The position numbers and the translations under genes were made by a program. From JBJSXF01 sp046086225 (GTDB lineage: Bacteria; Actinomycetota; Acidimicrobiia; IMCC26256; PALSA-610), in assembly GCA_046086225.1 (NCBI GenBank), contig JBJSXF010000018.1, positions 1-30,855 of the forward strand: a stretch of 30,855 nucleotides of DNA, read 5' to 3'. The notes under the pieces are model-generated. The model was not told the origin of the DNA. It worked only from the letters and a program-made list of their open reading frames with translations, and did no database searches. Of this stretch, positions 13,766-20,925 are shown in pieces (position 1 is the stretch's first letter; each line of letters starts with the position of its first letter).

Positions 13766-15986
13766 ACTCGAGCGCGCCCTGCTCGGTGAGGGCTGCGATC
13801 TCGGCGGCGTCGAGGCCGAGCACCTCGCCGAGTACCCATGCGTTGTCCTGGCCGAGGGTCGGGCCCGGGCGGTCGTAGCCCACCGGGCAGCCGGGGATTC
13901 GGAACCCGTTGTGGCCGTAGCGGCCCTCGCCGAGGAACGGGTGCACGTGGGTCTCGAAGTGGTGGCGGTGCGCGAGCTGCGGGTCGGCGTGGAGGTCGCC
14001 GAAGTCCTGCACGGGCACCGCTTCGAGACCGGCGGCCTGGAGCTGCTCGGCCACGGCGATGCGGGTGCGTCCGGCGGTCCACGCGGCGACGTCGGGTCCG
14101 GTGATCGCGTGGAGCCGAGCGAGCTCGTCGGCGTCCCAGCAGGCGATGGCGACCCACCGGTCATCGATGCCGTCCTCGATCGTGCACGGGAACACGTCGT
14201 GGAGCACGGCGTCGGGATGGTCGTTGCCCATCCGCTCTCGGGCGACGCCCTCGACCTCGTATTCGAGGAGCCACGGCGCGAGCGACCAGCTTCCGCACTC
14301 CACTTGGGAGACGTCGAGGTGCACGCCACGGCCGGTGCGCCGGCGGTAATGGAGGCCGGCGGCGAGCGCGGTGGAGACGAAGCGCGGCGCGAGCGAGTCG
14401 GTGATCGTGCCGTAGGGCCCGACCGGCTCGCGGTCGGGCCACCCGGTGAGGGCGTTGTAACCCGAGAGGGCGGCACCCTGACCGCCGAATCCGGGGTAGT
14501 CGCGGTGGGGTCCGGTCTGGCCGTTCAGGCACGACGAGAGCATCACCAGGTCGGGCCGGAGCTCGGCGAGCGAGTCGTAGTCGAGGCCGAAGCCCTTCAT
14601 GGCCCGCGGGGCGAAGTTCTCGCAGACGGCGTCGGCCCACTCGACGACGAGCCGGCGCACGAGCGCGACCGCGGCCGGATCCTTGAGGTTGAGCGTGAGG
14701 TTGCGCTTACCGACGTTCAGGCCGTCGTACATCGGCGCGCCCTCGAGGCCGTGCGGGTTGGCGGGCCCGAGGGCCATCGTGCGCAGGAAGTCGGGGCGTG
14801 AGCGCGACTCGATGCGCAGCACCGTGGCCCCGTGCTCGACGAAGTACCGCGTGGCGATCGGGCCGGCCGCGCCCGAGCCGAACTCGAGGATGCGCAACCC
14901 GGCCCACGCCGGCGCGGGGCTGCGGAGAGACGCGCTGCGGGCGGATCGGGGGGCGAAGGGGGTCGGGGGCTCCGGCCGGGCGGGCGCCACTGCGCCGTCG
15001 GCGCTGCGCATGACGGCGAACGAGCGGGGGAAGCGCTCGATGCCCTCGACCGGTCCGAAGAACTCCCGGTCGGCGAGCTGGGCCGAGGCGAGGATCTCCC
15101 GGGGTGAGTTGATGGGTGCGAGCATCGCGTTCGTCTCGCACGCGAGGTCGTAGAGCTCCTGCATCGTGTGGTCGGCGAAGTACGCGGCGACGGCCGCCTC
15201 GATCGCGGCGAGGTCGGCCTCGTCGGCGGTGTTCTGGTTGAACGCCGACCAGTCGCGGGGTGGGAGCCCCGCCTTCGACGCGATGAGCTCGAGGCTGGCG
15301 ACCCGGGCCTTGCCGCCGCGGATGCCGAACGAGACGAAGCCGTCGCTCGTGGGCCAGATCTCGCGCGTGCGGCCGATGTTGGCGCCCCGGCGGCGGCCCC
15401 GGTCGCCGGTGCGGAAGAACTGCCCGGGCGAGACCATGCTCGCCACGAGCACGGTCTCCTGCATGGAGTGGTCGATCTCGCCGGTCGCGCCGCACCAGAG
15501 GGCGGTGAGGGCGGCGAAGGCCGCCTCCGGGCCGGAGTGCGCGTAGGCCGCGGGCTCGGCGCAGCGGATCGGCGGGCGATCGGGGTCGCCGGTCACGTAC
15601 ATGTTCCCGCTCGCGGCCATCACCCCGAGGTCGGACCCCCGCCACGCCGAACGGGGCCCGGTCGCGCCGAAGGGCGTGAGGTGCACCCAGACCGCGCCCG
15701 GGGCCCGGCCGGGATCGAGCCGGTGGAACGCCGGGGCGCCGGGGGAGTCGAGCACGACGTCGGCGAGGGCGAGGAGCTCGTCGAGCGCGGGGTCGTCGGC
15801 GGCGAGGGCGCGCACCGCCTTGCCCGCGTTCCAGGCCCGGGCGCTGCGTCGGGGGAGTGGGTCGCCGGTCGCGGGCACGACCCGTACGACCGCGGCGCCG
15901 AGATCACCGAGCACGCGCCCGGCTCGGGCGGCGGGCTCGTCACCGAGATCCAGCACGTTGATGCCGTCGAGCAGGCGTTGCGGCAC
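13764..15986 (-). CDS. Fused two-domain CaiB/BaiF (family III) CoA-transferase
   Basis: A 740-residue protein made of two CaiB/BaiF modules in tandem (about 4-335 and 360-735). The first starts LLDGINVLDLGDEPAAR; the second starts WAGLRILEFGSGAAGPIATRYFVEHGA. In family III enzymes an aspartate in a D-x4-G-like segment carries the acyl/CoA intermediate. Module 2 keeps it (D530 in TITDSLAPRF), but in module 1 the aligned segment is EPAAYAHSGPEAA, with no aspartate. One active and one degenerate half is therefore likely. Similar double-length proteins (Rv1866 type) exist in actinobacteria. The GTG start follows a GGAGGGGGA ribosome binding site. Substrates are unknown; its position beside steroid genes suggests it moves CoA onto a steroid-derived acid. 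Confidence 0.88.
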   Translation of the reverse strand: MPQRLLDGINVLDLGDEPAARAGRVLGDLGAAVVRVVPATGDPLPRRSARAWNAGKAVRALAADDPALDELLALADVVLDSPGAPAFHRLDPGRAPGAVWVHLTPFGATGPRSAWRGSDLGVMAASGNMYVTGDPDRPPIRCAEPAAYAHSGPEAAFAALTALWCGATGEIDHSMQETVLVASMVSPGQFFRTGDRGRRRGANIGRTREIWPTSDGFVSFGIRGGKARVASLELIASKAGLPPRDWSAFNQNTADEADLAAIEAAVAAYFADHTMQELYDLACETNAMLAPINSPREILASAQLADREFFGPVEGIERFPRSFAVMRSADGAVAPARPEPPTPFAPRSARSASLRSPAPAWAGLRILEFGSGAAGPIATRYFVEHGATVLRIESRSRPDFLRTMALGPANPHGLEGAPMYDGLNVGKRNLTLNLKDPAAVALVRRLVVEWADAVCENFAPRAMKGFGLDYDSLAELRPDLVMLSSCLNGQTGPHRDYPGFGGQGAALSGYNALTGWPDREPVGPYGTITDSLAPRFVSTALAAGLHYRRRTGRGVHLDVSQVECGSWSLAPWLLEYEVEGVARERMGNDHPDAVLHDVFPCTIEDGIDDRWVAIACWDADELARLHAITGPDVAAWTAGRTRIAVAEQLQAAGLEAVPVQDFGDLHADPQLAHRHHFETHVHPFLGEGRYGHNGFRIPGCPVGYDRPGPTLGQDNAWVLGEVLGLDAAEIAALTEQGALE

Positions 15987-16003
15987 GCTCGCGTCCCCCT
16001 CCG

Positions 16004-16009
16004 TAGACT
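16004..16009 (+). promoter_or_regulatory. Candidate -10 box of the amidohydrolase gene
   Basis: TAGACT fits TAnnnT. Initiation about 7 bases downstream (near 16016) would place the palindrome at 16022-16037 just inside the transcript start, a usual place for a repressor to block initiation. No good -35 element is seen; TTGCGG at 15979 has a long 19-base spacer. Confidence 0.35.
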
Positions 16010-16021
16010 GCGCCCACGAAC

Positions 16022-16037
16022 CTGACGCCCGTGTCAG
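16022..16037. promoter_or_regulatory. Operator-like palindrome, copy 1
   Basis: CTGACGCCCGTGTCAG: arms CTGAC and GTCAG around 6 bases. It lies in the spacer between the divergent CoA-transferase (start 15986) and amidohydrolase (start 16055) genes. A second copy at 23094-23109 matches it at 13 of 16 positions when read on the opposite strand, and the flank CGAA before the left arm is shared too. Its overlap with the in-frame GTG at 16031 argues that the amidohydrolase starts at 16055. Confidence 0.6.
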
Positions 16038-16054
16038 CGAAGGGACGGTACCCC

Positions 16055-17221
16055 ATGGCCAGCCAGCCGATCGTCGACGCCGACTGCCACATCCTCGAGC
16101 CGCCGGACATCTGGCAGAACTGGCTGCCGGCCAAGTACGCCGACAAGGCGCCGCAGCTCGTGAAGGACCACGAGGGCGGTGACGCCTGGCTCACCGCGGT
16201 CGGCGGCGACCCCGATCCGATCGGGCTCACGGCCACCCCGGGCATGCCCTTCGACAAGTTCCGGTGGTTCGGGGTCACCTACGACGAGGCCCGCACCGGT
16301 TGCTACAACGGCGCGGCCCGGCTTGCCGACATGGACCTCGACGGTGTGACCGCCGAGATCCTCTTCCCGCCCCAGCGGACGTTGAGCCACTTCCTCGGCG
16401 ACGACGACGAGGAGTTCGTGCTCGCCGGGGTCGAGGCCTACAACAACTTCTTGTTCGAGGAGTTCTGCGCGCCCGACCCGATGCGCCTCATCGGCATGGC
16501 CCAGATCCCGTCCACGGGCATCGACCACGCGGTGGCCGGCCTGAAGCTGGCCGCGGAGCGCGGAGCCAAGGGCGTGCTCATCTCCAATTGGCCGGCCGGC
16601 AACGCGAACCTCTCCCGCGACGACGACCCGTTCTGGGCGGCCGCGGCCGAGATGGGCATGCCGGTCACGATCCACATCAACATCATCAGCCGAGCCCAGC
16701 GCAGCGCGTCCCGGCGGGCGGCGGCGGCCAAGGGCAACAAGCTCTACGACATGGCGAGCGAAGCGACCCGGGCCAAGGCGATCGGCGGCATGAGCCACGT
16801 CTTCTCCATGACGACGGGCGCCATGACCGACCTCATCTTCACCGGGGTGTTCGAGCGGTTCCCCGAACTGCAGGTGGTCTGGATCGAGACCGGGGTCGGC
16901 TGGATCCCGCACTTCCTCGAGTGCCTCGACGACCGTTGGTGGCGCAACCGGGTGTGGGGCGACCTCCCGCTGAGCGAGCCGCCCTCCACCTACTGGTTCC
17001 GCAACAACGCGGCGACCTTCATCGTCGATCGCACCGGCGTGGAGCTGCGCAACCGGGTCGGGGTCGAGAACATGATGTGGTCGAGTGACTACCCGCACCA
17101 CGGCAACGACTGGCCGTACTCCCGCAAGACCATCGAGGAGATGATGGGCGGCATCGCCGAGGAGGAGCGGGCGCTCGTCACCGGCGGCAACGCGGCCCGG
17201 ATCTGGGGTCTGGAGATCTGA
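16055..17221 (+). CDS. Amidohydrolase-2 family metal-dependent hydrolase
   Basis: A 388-residue TIM-barrel hydrolase (PF04909 type). The metal-binding DxH is at residues 10-12 (DADCHILEPPDIW). HIN near the middle of VTIHINIISRA supplies a likely metal histidine, and WSSDYPHHGNDWP near the C-terminus carries the conserved aspartate. Relatives include decarboxylases and hydrolases of aromatic or cyclic acids, and they are frequent in steroid and polycyclic degradation clusters of actinobacteria. The ATG at 16055 is chosen because GAAGGGA lies 9 bases upstream; the GTG at 16031 falls inside the operator palindrome. The gene is divergent from the fused CoA-transferase. The substrate cannot be read from sequence. 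Confidence 0.88.
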   Translation: MASQPIVDADCHILEPPDIWQNWLPAKYADKAPQLVKDHEGGDAWLTAVGGDPDPIGLTATPGMPFDKFRWFGVTYDEARTGCYNGAARLADMDLDGVTAEILFPPQRTLSHFLGDDDEEFVLAGVEAYNNFLFEEFCAPDPMRLIGMAQIPSTGIDHAVAGLKLAAERGAKGVLISNWPAGNANLSRDDDPFWAAAAEMGMPVTIHINIISRAQRSASRRAAAAKGNKLYDMASEATRAKAIGGMSHVFSMTTGAMTDLIFTGVFERFPELQVVWIETGVGWIPHFLECLDDRWWRNRVWGDLPLSEPPSTYWFRNNAATFIVDRTGVELRNRVGVENMMWSSDYPHHGNDWPYSRKTIEEMMGGIAEEERALVTGGNAARIWGLEI

Positions 17222-17226
17222 GCGGT

Positions 17227-17249
17227 CGGGGTCGGGTCGACCGACCCCG
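17227..17249. terminator. Bidirectional hairpin terminator
   Basis: CGGGGTCGG (17227-17235) pairs perfectly with CCGACCCCG (17241-17249) around a 5-base loop. It sits in the 30-base spacer between the ends of the convergent amidohydrolase and MerR genes. No T-tract follows on either side. The symmetric position supports a terminator for both genes. Confidence 0.65.
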
Positions 17250-17251
17250 CC

Positions 17252-18004
17252 TCACTCCGGACGGTCGAGGCGGAGGCCGCCGACGCCGGTGCCGGTGGTC
17301 TCGGCCGTGCGGATCGCCTCGAGCGTGAGCCGCTGCAGCGTGCGCTGGTGCACGTAGTTGAGCACCCGGTCCACGGCCGGGATCATGCGGTCGGTGTTGG
17401 CGGTGAGGCTGCGTTGCACGGCCTCGACGGCCGCCCGGTCCCAGTCGCGCCCCTCGCCGGAAAGCATGGCGTGGACGTCGGCTTGGAGCACGGCGAAGTG
17501 CCGGACGTAGATCTCGGCGAGGGCGACGAGGATCTCCTCGGTCATCCCGATGGCGGCGAGCTCGGCCACCGCCCGCAGCAGGCCGAGGTCGTCGTCGTCG
17601 TAGGCCTCGTGGCCGAGCGAGGCCGGTTCGGCGAGCAATCCGACCGCCTGCAGCCGCTCGACGAGGTCGGGGTCGAGGCCCGATCCGGCGACCAGGTCGG
17701 CGAACGACCGGGTCCGGCCGTGGGCCGCGAAGAGATCCTCGAGTCCGGGCCGGTCGGCGTCGAGCAGCGCCTTGATCGCGGCGAGTGAGAACCGTCGGTC
17801 CTGGAGCTCACGGATCCGGGCGATCCGCGCCGCGTGGTCGGGCCCGTAGACGCGATGGCGGCCCTGCTTCTCGCCCGGGGGGAGCAGGCCCTCGCGCACG
17901 TAGAACCGCACCGTGTCGACCGTGATCCCGCCGATTCGGGCGAGGGCGTCGATGCGCCAGGCCTCGGGGGCGACGGGCTCGTCTGCGGGGGTGGGGTCGG
18001 GCAC
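17252..18004 (-). CDS. MerR-type transcriptional regulator with two MerR-like modules
   Basis: A 250-residue regulator. Module 1 (about 17-82) is a standard MerR winged helix-turn-helix: WRIDALARIGGITVDTVRFY, VREGLLPPG, GRHRVYGPDHAARI, IRELQDRRFSLAAIKALL. Module 2 (about 100-165) repeats the pattern in weaker form: DPDLVERLQAVGLLAEP, HEAYDDDDLGLLRAVAELAAIGM, TEEILVALAE. The C-terminal part is helical. There is no cysteine in the whole protein, which excludes the thiol-based metal or redox sensing typical of MerR and SoxR. An acyl-CoA or other small ligand is more likely. It is divergent from a 50-residue protein, with a 36-base palindrome between them that is the obvious operator. The GTG start has no ribosome binding site. 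Confidence 0.88.
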   Translation of the reverse strand: MPDPTPADEPVAPEAWRIDALARIGGITVDTVRFYVREGLLPPGEKQGRHRVYGPDHAARIARIRELQDRRFSLAAIKALLDADRPGLEDLFAAHGRTRSFADLVAGSGLDPDLVERLQAVGLLAEPASLGHEAYDDDDLGLLRAVAELAAIGMTEEILVALAEIYVRHFAVLQADVHAMLSGEGRDWDRAAVEAVQRSLTANTDRMIPAVDRVLNYVHQRTLQRLTLEAIRTAETTGTGVGGLRLDRPE

Positions 18005-18091
18005 GGTTCGCTCGGAGGGGGTGCGCCGGGAGGGCGTGGGGGGCGGGCCCCGGGGAATAGGCGTGGGGAGGCTAGCGGGCCTCGGCCCGAG

Positions 18092-18121
18092 TTGACACCG
18101 CTGACGTTGAGAGCATATACT
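18092..18121 (+). promoter_or_regulatory. Strong sigma-70-type promoter for the small protein
   Basis: TTGACA (18092-18097, perfect -35) is separated by 18 bases from TATACT (18116-18121, near-consensus -10). It is the best promoter in the window. The palindrome at 18099-18134 fills the spacer and covers the -10 box. The transcript would start near 18128 and run into the gene at 18235. Confidence 0.75.
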
Positions 18122-18134
18122 CTCAACGTCAGCG
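18099..18134. promoter_or_regulatory. 36-base operator palindrome
   Basis: The left arm CGCTGACGTTGAGAG (18099-18113) and right arm CTCTCAACGTCAGCG (18120-18134) are perfect inverted repeats of 15 bases. The 6-base centre, CATATA, is itself symmetric at its inner four bases, so only one of 18 base pairs is mismatched. It overlaps the promoter described above. MerR-family regulators bind symmetrical sites between the -35 and -10 boxes, and a MerR gene is divergent from here. Binding by that protein is inferred. Confidence 0.8.
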
Positions 18135-18174
18135 AACCAAGAGCAACCACCCCGGGAACGATCGCTCGTCGAGT

Positions 18175-18200
18175 CGCTCCTCTGAGCGGATGCTCATCCG
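18175..18200 (+). other. Two overlapping hairpins in the 5' leader
   Basis: CGCTC-ctct-GAGCG (18175-18188) and CGGATG-ct-CATCCG (18187-18200) share two bases and so compete. They lie in the roughly 107-base untranslated leader before the small gene at 18235. A regulatory role is only a possibility. The second hairpin contains the alternative ATG at 18190. Confidence 0.35.
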
Positions 18201-18234
18201 GTTCGATCCCAGCACCGGAGACGAGGTGATGGAA

Positions 18235-18387
18235 ATGCGAATCCACGCACCGATCCACTCCCCCCAGGAGCACCGGCCCGATCCCGCGCAGGCGATCCAG
18301 TGGCTGGCGTCCCGCCTCGGGTGGGAGCGCACGCTCGACTCGCTGCGGCGCAACGAGCCCGAGGAGCCGGTCGCCCGCGCCGCCTGA
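18235..18387 (+). CDS. Small 50-residue protein, strongly expressed signals
   Basis: The protein is MRIHAPIHSPQEHRPDPAQA followed by an amphipathic helix-like stretch (IQWLASRLGWERTLDSLRR) and an acidic-Pro tail ending VARAA. I do not recognise it. The start at 18235 is favoured because GAGGTGAT (18223-18230), almost a full anti-Shine-Dalgarno match, ends 4 bases before it. In-frame ATGs at 18229 and 18190 are alternatives, but the first touches the ribosome binding site and the second lies in a leader hairpin with no such site. A near-consensus promoter and a 36-base operator precede it. It is the only gene downstream of that promoter, since the next gene is convergent. There is no signal peptide, membrane segment or cysteine. 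Confidence 0.6.
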   Translation: MRIHAPIHSPQEHRPDPAQAIQWLASRLGWERTLDSLRRNEPEEPVARAA

Positions 18388-18434
18388 TCAACCTTCTCCG
18401 CCGCCGCGCTCCCCCCGTGCGGCAGCGAAGCGTT

Positions 18435-18462
18435 CGGCCCCGGTGTCCCCCCGCCGGGGCCG
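18435..18462. terminator. Hairpin between convergent genes
   Basis: CGGCCCCGG (18435-18443) pairs perfectly with CCGGGGCCG (18454-18462) around a 10-base loop. It lies in the 117-base spacer between the ends of the small gene (18387) and the convergent DUF35 gene (18505). No T-tract is present. Confidence 0.55.
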
Positions 18463-18504
18463 ATGCGCGTCCCGGGGCGTCCGATGGCTCGGTGGCGGGG
18501 CGGA

Positions 18505-18945
18505 TCAGGCGTTCCTGCGCACCCAGCGGGGGAGAGCGACGTCGTCGATCCGGTGGAAGACGACCTCCACGGGCTCGCCGATCACGATCGTGGTCGGGTC
18601 GATCTCGCCGATCGGTCCGTCGGCCGCGGCCACCAGGTTGCCCACGAACCGGATCGTCGGGTCCTCATCGAGCTCGACGATGATCGCGTTGTAGGGAGCC
18701 TCGGCCGCGAAGGCGGGGAGCAGCGGCGGGTGGGCGACGATGAACGACCAGATCCGACCGCGGCCCGAGGTGTCGCGCCACACGACCTCGGTCGAGCGGC
18801 AGTGCGGGCACATCGGGCGGGGTGGCATGCGCCGGGCGCCGCAGTTCCCGCAGGTCTGCACGACGAGGCGGCCCTCGGCGCACGCAGCCCAGAAGTCGGC
18901 GGCGGTCTCGTCGTCGAGATCGGGGAGCAGCCACGTCGTCTCCAC
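18505..18945 (-). CDS. DUF35 zinc-ribbon/OB-fold protein
   Basis: A 146-residue DUF35 protein with an intact zinc ribbon: C32 and C35 (TCGNCG) and C46 and C49 (MCPHCR). It is followed by the OB-fold (GRIWSFIVAHPPLLPAF, APYNAIIVELDED, FVGNLV, PVEVVFHRID). DUF35 proteins bind SCP-x-type thiolases and aldolases and complete their active sites; the best studied case is the DUF35 domain of ChsH2 with the aldolase Ltp2. Here the DUF35 is free-standing, not fused to a MaoC hydratase. The GTG starts 2 bases after the stop of the Ltp2-like gene (TGA-C-GTG), so the two are surely co-expressed. It is the last gene of the operon. Confidence 0.92.
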   Translation of the reverse strand: METTWLLPDLDDETAADFWAACAEGRLVVQTCGNCGARRMPPRPMCPHCRSTEVVWRDTSGRGRIWSFIVAHPPLLPAFAAEAPYNAIIVELDEDPTIRFVGNLVAAADGPIGEIDPTTIVIGEPVEVVFHRIDDVALPRWVRRNA

Positions 18946-18946
18946 G

Positions 18947-20110
18947 TCAGGCCTCCTTCGTGAACACGATGGCCGAGGTGGGCACGCCTTCGCCCGAGGT
19001 GACGAGCGACACGTCGGCGTCGGCGACCTGGGCGGTCGAGGTGCCCCGAATCTGGCGCACCCCCTCGAGCACCAGGTTGAACCCGTGCACGTAGGCCTCG
19101 CTCATCCCGCCGCCCGCCGTGTTCACGGGGAGGCGGCCGTTCGGCCATTCGATGCCGCCGTCGTCGGTGAACGGGCCGCCTTCGCCCCGCGCGCAGAACC
19201 CGTAGCCCTCGAGCGAGAGCAGGATGAGCGGGCTGAACGCGTCGTAGAGCTGGGCGACCTTCACGTCGGCCGGGGTGACGTCGGCGAGGTCCCACATCCG
19301 CCGGGCCGCGGTCCAGGCCGGGCCCCGCAGCGGGTCGTCGGTGAAGTAGTTCGTCATCGTCTGGTGCTGAGCCGGCAGCCCCTGCGCGAACGCGTGGATG
19401 TACGCCGGTGGGTGAGGCAGGTCACGCGCTCGCTCGGCCGAGGTGACGACCACGGCGAGCGCGCCGTCGGTCTCCAGGCAGTTGTCGAACAGGCACAGTG
19501 GCTCGGAGATCCACCGGGCGCTCAGGTAGTCGTCGCGCGTCATGGGCTTGTGGCCCATGGTGGCGAGGGGGTTGCGGGCCGCGTGGGCCCGGAACGCGAG
19601 GGCGACGTTGGCGAGGTGGTCGCGGGTCGCCCCGTACTCGTGCATGTAGCGCCGGGTGAGCATGGCGATCTCGTCCACCGGGCGGATCAGCCCGAAGGGA
19701 CGGGTCCACTGATGCGTGTCCGCGAGTCGGGCTGCAGCCTGGGCCCAGGGGCGCGACGCCGCCGCCGAGCGCTTGCGGGCCCGCCAGGCGACCGCGGTCG
19801 TGCACTGACCGGTGGCGACCGCCATGGCGGCCTGACCGACGACCCCGCAGCCGGCCCCGCCCCCGTAACCGACCTGGGAGAAGAACGTGATGTCGCCGAG
19901 GCCGACCGCCCGGGCGACCTCGACCTCCCGGAACGGCTCCAACGTGTAGGAGGCGAGCCCGTCGACCTCCTCCGGCGCGATCCCGGCGTCGTCGAGCGCG
20001 AGGGAGATCGCCCGGCACGCGAGCGCGAGCTCGGACTCGGGCAGGCCCTTGCCGAGCTCGGTCTGGCCGATGCCGACGACGGCCGTGCGGTCCTTGATGC
20101 CTGCGCTCAC
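18947..20110 (-). CDS. ltp2: Ltp2-like steroid side-chain aldolase (thiolase superfamily)
   Basis: A 387-residue SCP-x thiolase-fold protein starting at GTG 20110: IKDRTAVVGIGQTELGKG, VDGLASYTLEPFREVEVARAVGLG, ITFFSQVGYGGGAGCGVV, AQLYDAFSPLILLSLEGYGFC and NTAGGGMSEAYVHGFN. It resembles Rv3540c (Ltp2), a retro-aldolase that removes the side-chain remnant as propionyl-CoA. The tyrosines in LYDAF and EAYVHG correspond, by my recollection of the Ltp2 structure, to active-site tyrosines. The gene overlaps the crotonase stop by 4 bases (GTGA) and precedes its DUF35 partner. An aldolase role is more likely than thiolysis, but the substrate here need not be the cholesterol side chain. Confidence 0.88.
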   Translation of the reverse strand: MSAGIKDRTAVVGIGQTELGKGLPESELALACRAISLALDDAGIAPEEVDGLASYTLEPFREVEVARAVGLGDITFFSQVGYGGGAGCGVVGQAAMAVATGQCTTAVAWRARKRSAAASRPWAQAAARLADTHQWTRPFGLIRPVDEIAMLTRRYMHEYGATRDHLANVALAFRAHAARNPLATMGHKPMTRDDYLSARWISEPLCLFDNCLETDGALAVVVTSAERARDLPHPPAYIHAFAQGLPAQHQTMTNYFTDDPLRGPAWTAARRMWDLADVTPADVKVAQLYDAFSPLILLSLEGYGFCARGEGGPFTDDGGIEWPNGRLPVNTAGGGMSEAYVHGFNLVLEGVRQIRGTSTAQVADADVSLVTSGEGVPTSAIVFTKEA

Positions 20111-20925
20111 CAGCCCTTCCACTCCGGTGCACGGCGCTCGCGGAACGACTGGACCCCCTCGGTCGAGTCGGCGGTGCCGGTGTTGAGCTCGACGAGCATC
20201 GCCTCCTCGTTGAGCAGGTCGCGCCGCGAGAGCTCCGACGCGTCGTGGAGCAGCCGCTTCGACCAGCCGATGGCCTTCGTCGGGCCACCGGCGAGCCGCT
20301 CGGCCCACTCACGCGCGGTGTCGTGCAGGTCGGCGGCGGGCACGACCTTGTTCACGATGCCGAGCCGCTCGGCATCCGCCGCCGAGAGGTCGTCACCGAA
20401 GAACACCAACTCCTTCGCCTTGTGCAGGCCGACGATCCGGGGCAGCAGGTACGCGACGCCGGCATCGGGCACGAGGCCCCGGCGTACGAACACCTGGATG
20501 ATCTTGGCCGTGTCGGCCGCGACCACGAGATCGGCGGCGAGCACGAGCATGGCGCCCCCGCCGGCCGCAGTGCCGTTCAGCGCGGCGATCACCGGCTTCT
20601 CGCAGTCCTGGATCGACTGCATGAGCTGCTGCATGCCGCCGCGCATCATGTCCACGGCCGCGCCGACCACCCGGTCGGGCGCTCCTTCGGGACGGTCCCG
20701 GCGCGGGGGGATCGGCACCGAGAGATCGGCGCCGGTGCAGAAGTGGCGCTCGCCGGCCGCGGTCAGCACGACCGCCCGGACCGCGAGGTCCTCGTGCGCG
20801 TCCCGGAAGGCCTCGGTGAGCGCGTCACGTACGTAGTACGGGATCGCGTTCGCCTTGTCGGCCCGGTTGATCGTCAGCCACAGCACGCCGTTCTCGACGT
20901 GGCGCAGCAGCTCGTCGTCGTTCAC
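20107..20925 (-). CDS. Crotonase-fold protein, probable isomerase rather than hydratase
   Basis: A 272-residue crotonase. The oxyanion-hole segments are present: FCTGADLS (about 62-69) and ALNGTAAGGGAM (115-126). The two glutamates needed by enoyl-CoA hydratase are missing: the first aligns with M126 in GGGAM, the second with a hydrophobic residue in QVFVRRG. D154 in GLVPDAG occupies the place of the catalytic aspartate in PaaG-type enoyl-CoA isomerases, as I recall. An isomerase or C-C bond-acting crotonase is therefore favoured. It is not EchA20-like in sequence. The GTG start overlaps the synthetase stop (GTGA, 20922-20925), and the aldolase gene follows with another GTGA overlap. Confidence 0.88.
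   Translation of the reverse strand: MNDDELLRHVENGVLWLTINRADKANAIPYYVRDALTEAFRDAHEDLAVRAVVLTAAGERHFCTGADLSVPIPPRRDRPEGAPDRVVGAAVDMMRGGMQQLMQSIQDCEKPVIAALNGTAAGGGAMLVLAADLVVAADTAKIIQVFVRRGLVPDAGVAYLLPRIVGLHKAKELVFFGDDLSAADAERLGIVNKVVPAADLHDTAREWAERLAGGPTKAIGWSKRLLHDASELSRRDLLNEEAMLVELNTGTADSTEGVQSFRERRAPEWKGW

Noticed and set aside
16031..17221. Earlier GTG start (16031) for the amidohydrolase.
   Set aside because: It lies inside the operator palindrome and has no ribosome binding site, while the ATG at 16055 has one at good spacing and starts the conserved protein.
18200..18210. A GGTTCGATCCC stretch resembling the T-arm of a tRNA.
   Set aside because: The flanking bases do not form a five-pair T stem, and no acceptor, D or anticodon arm can be folded around it. 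It lies in the leader of the small gene.
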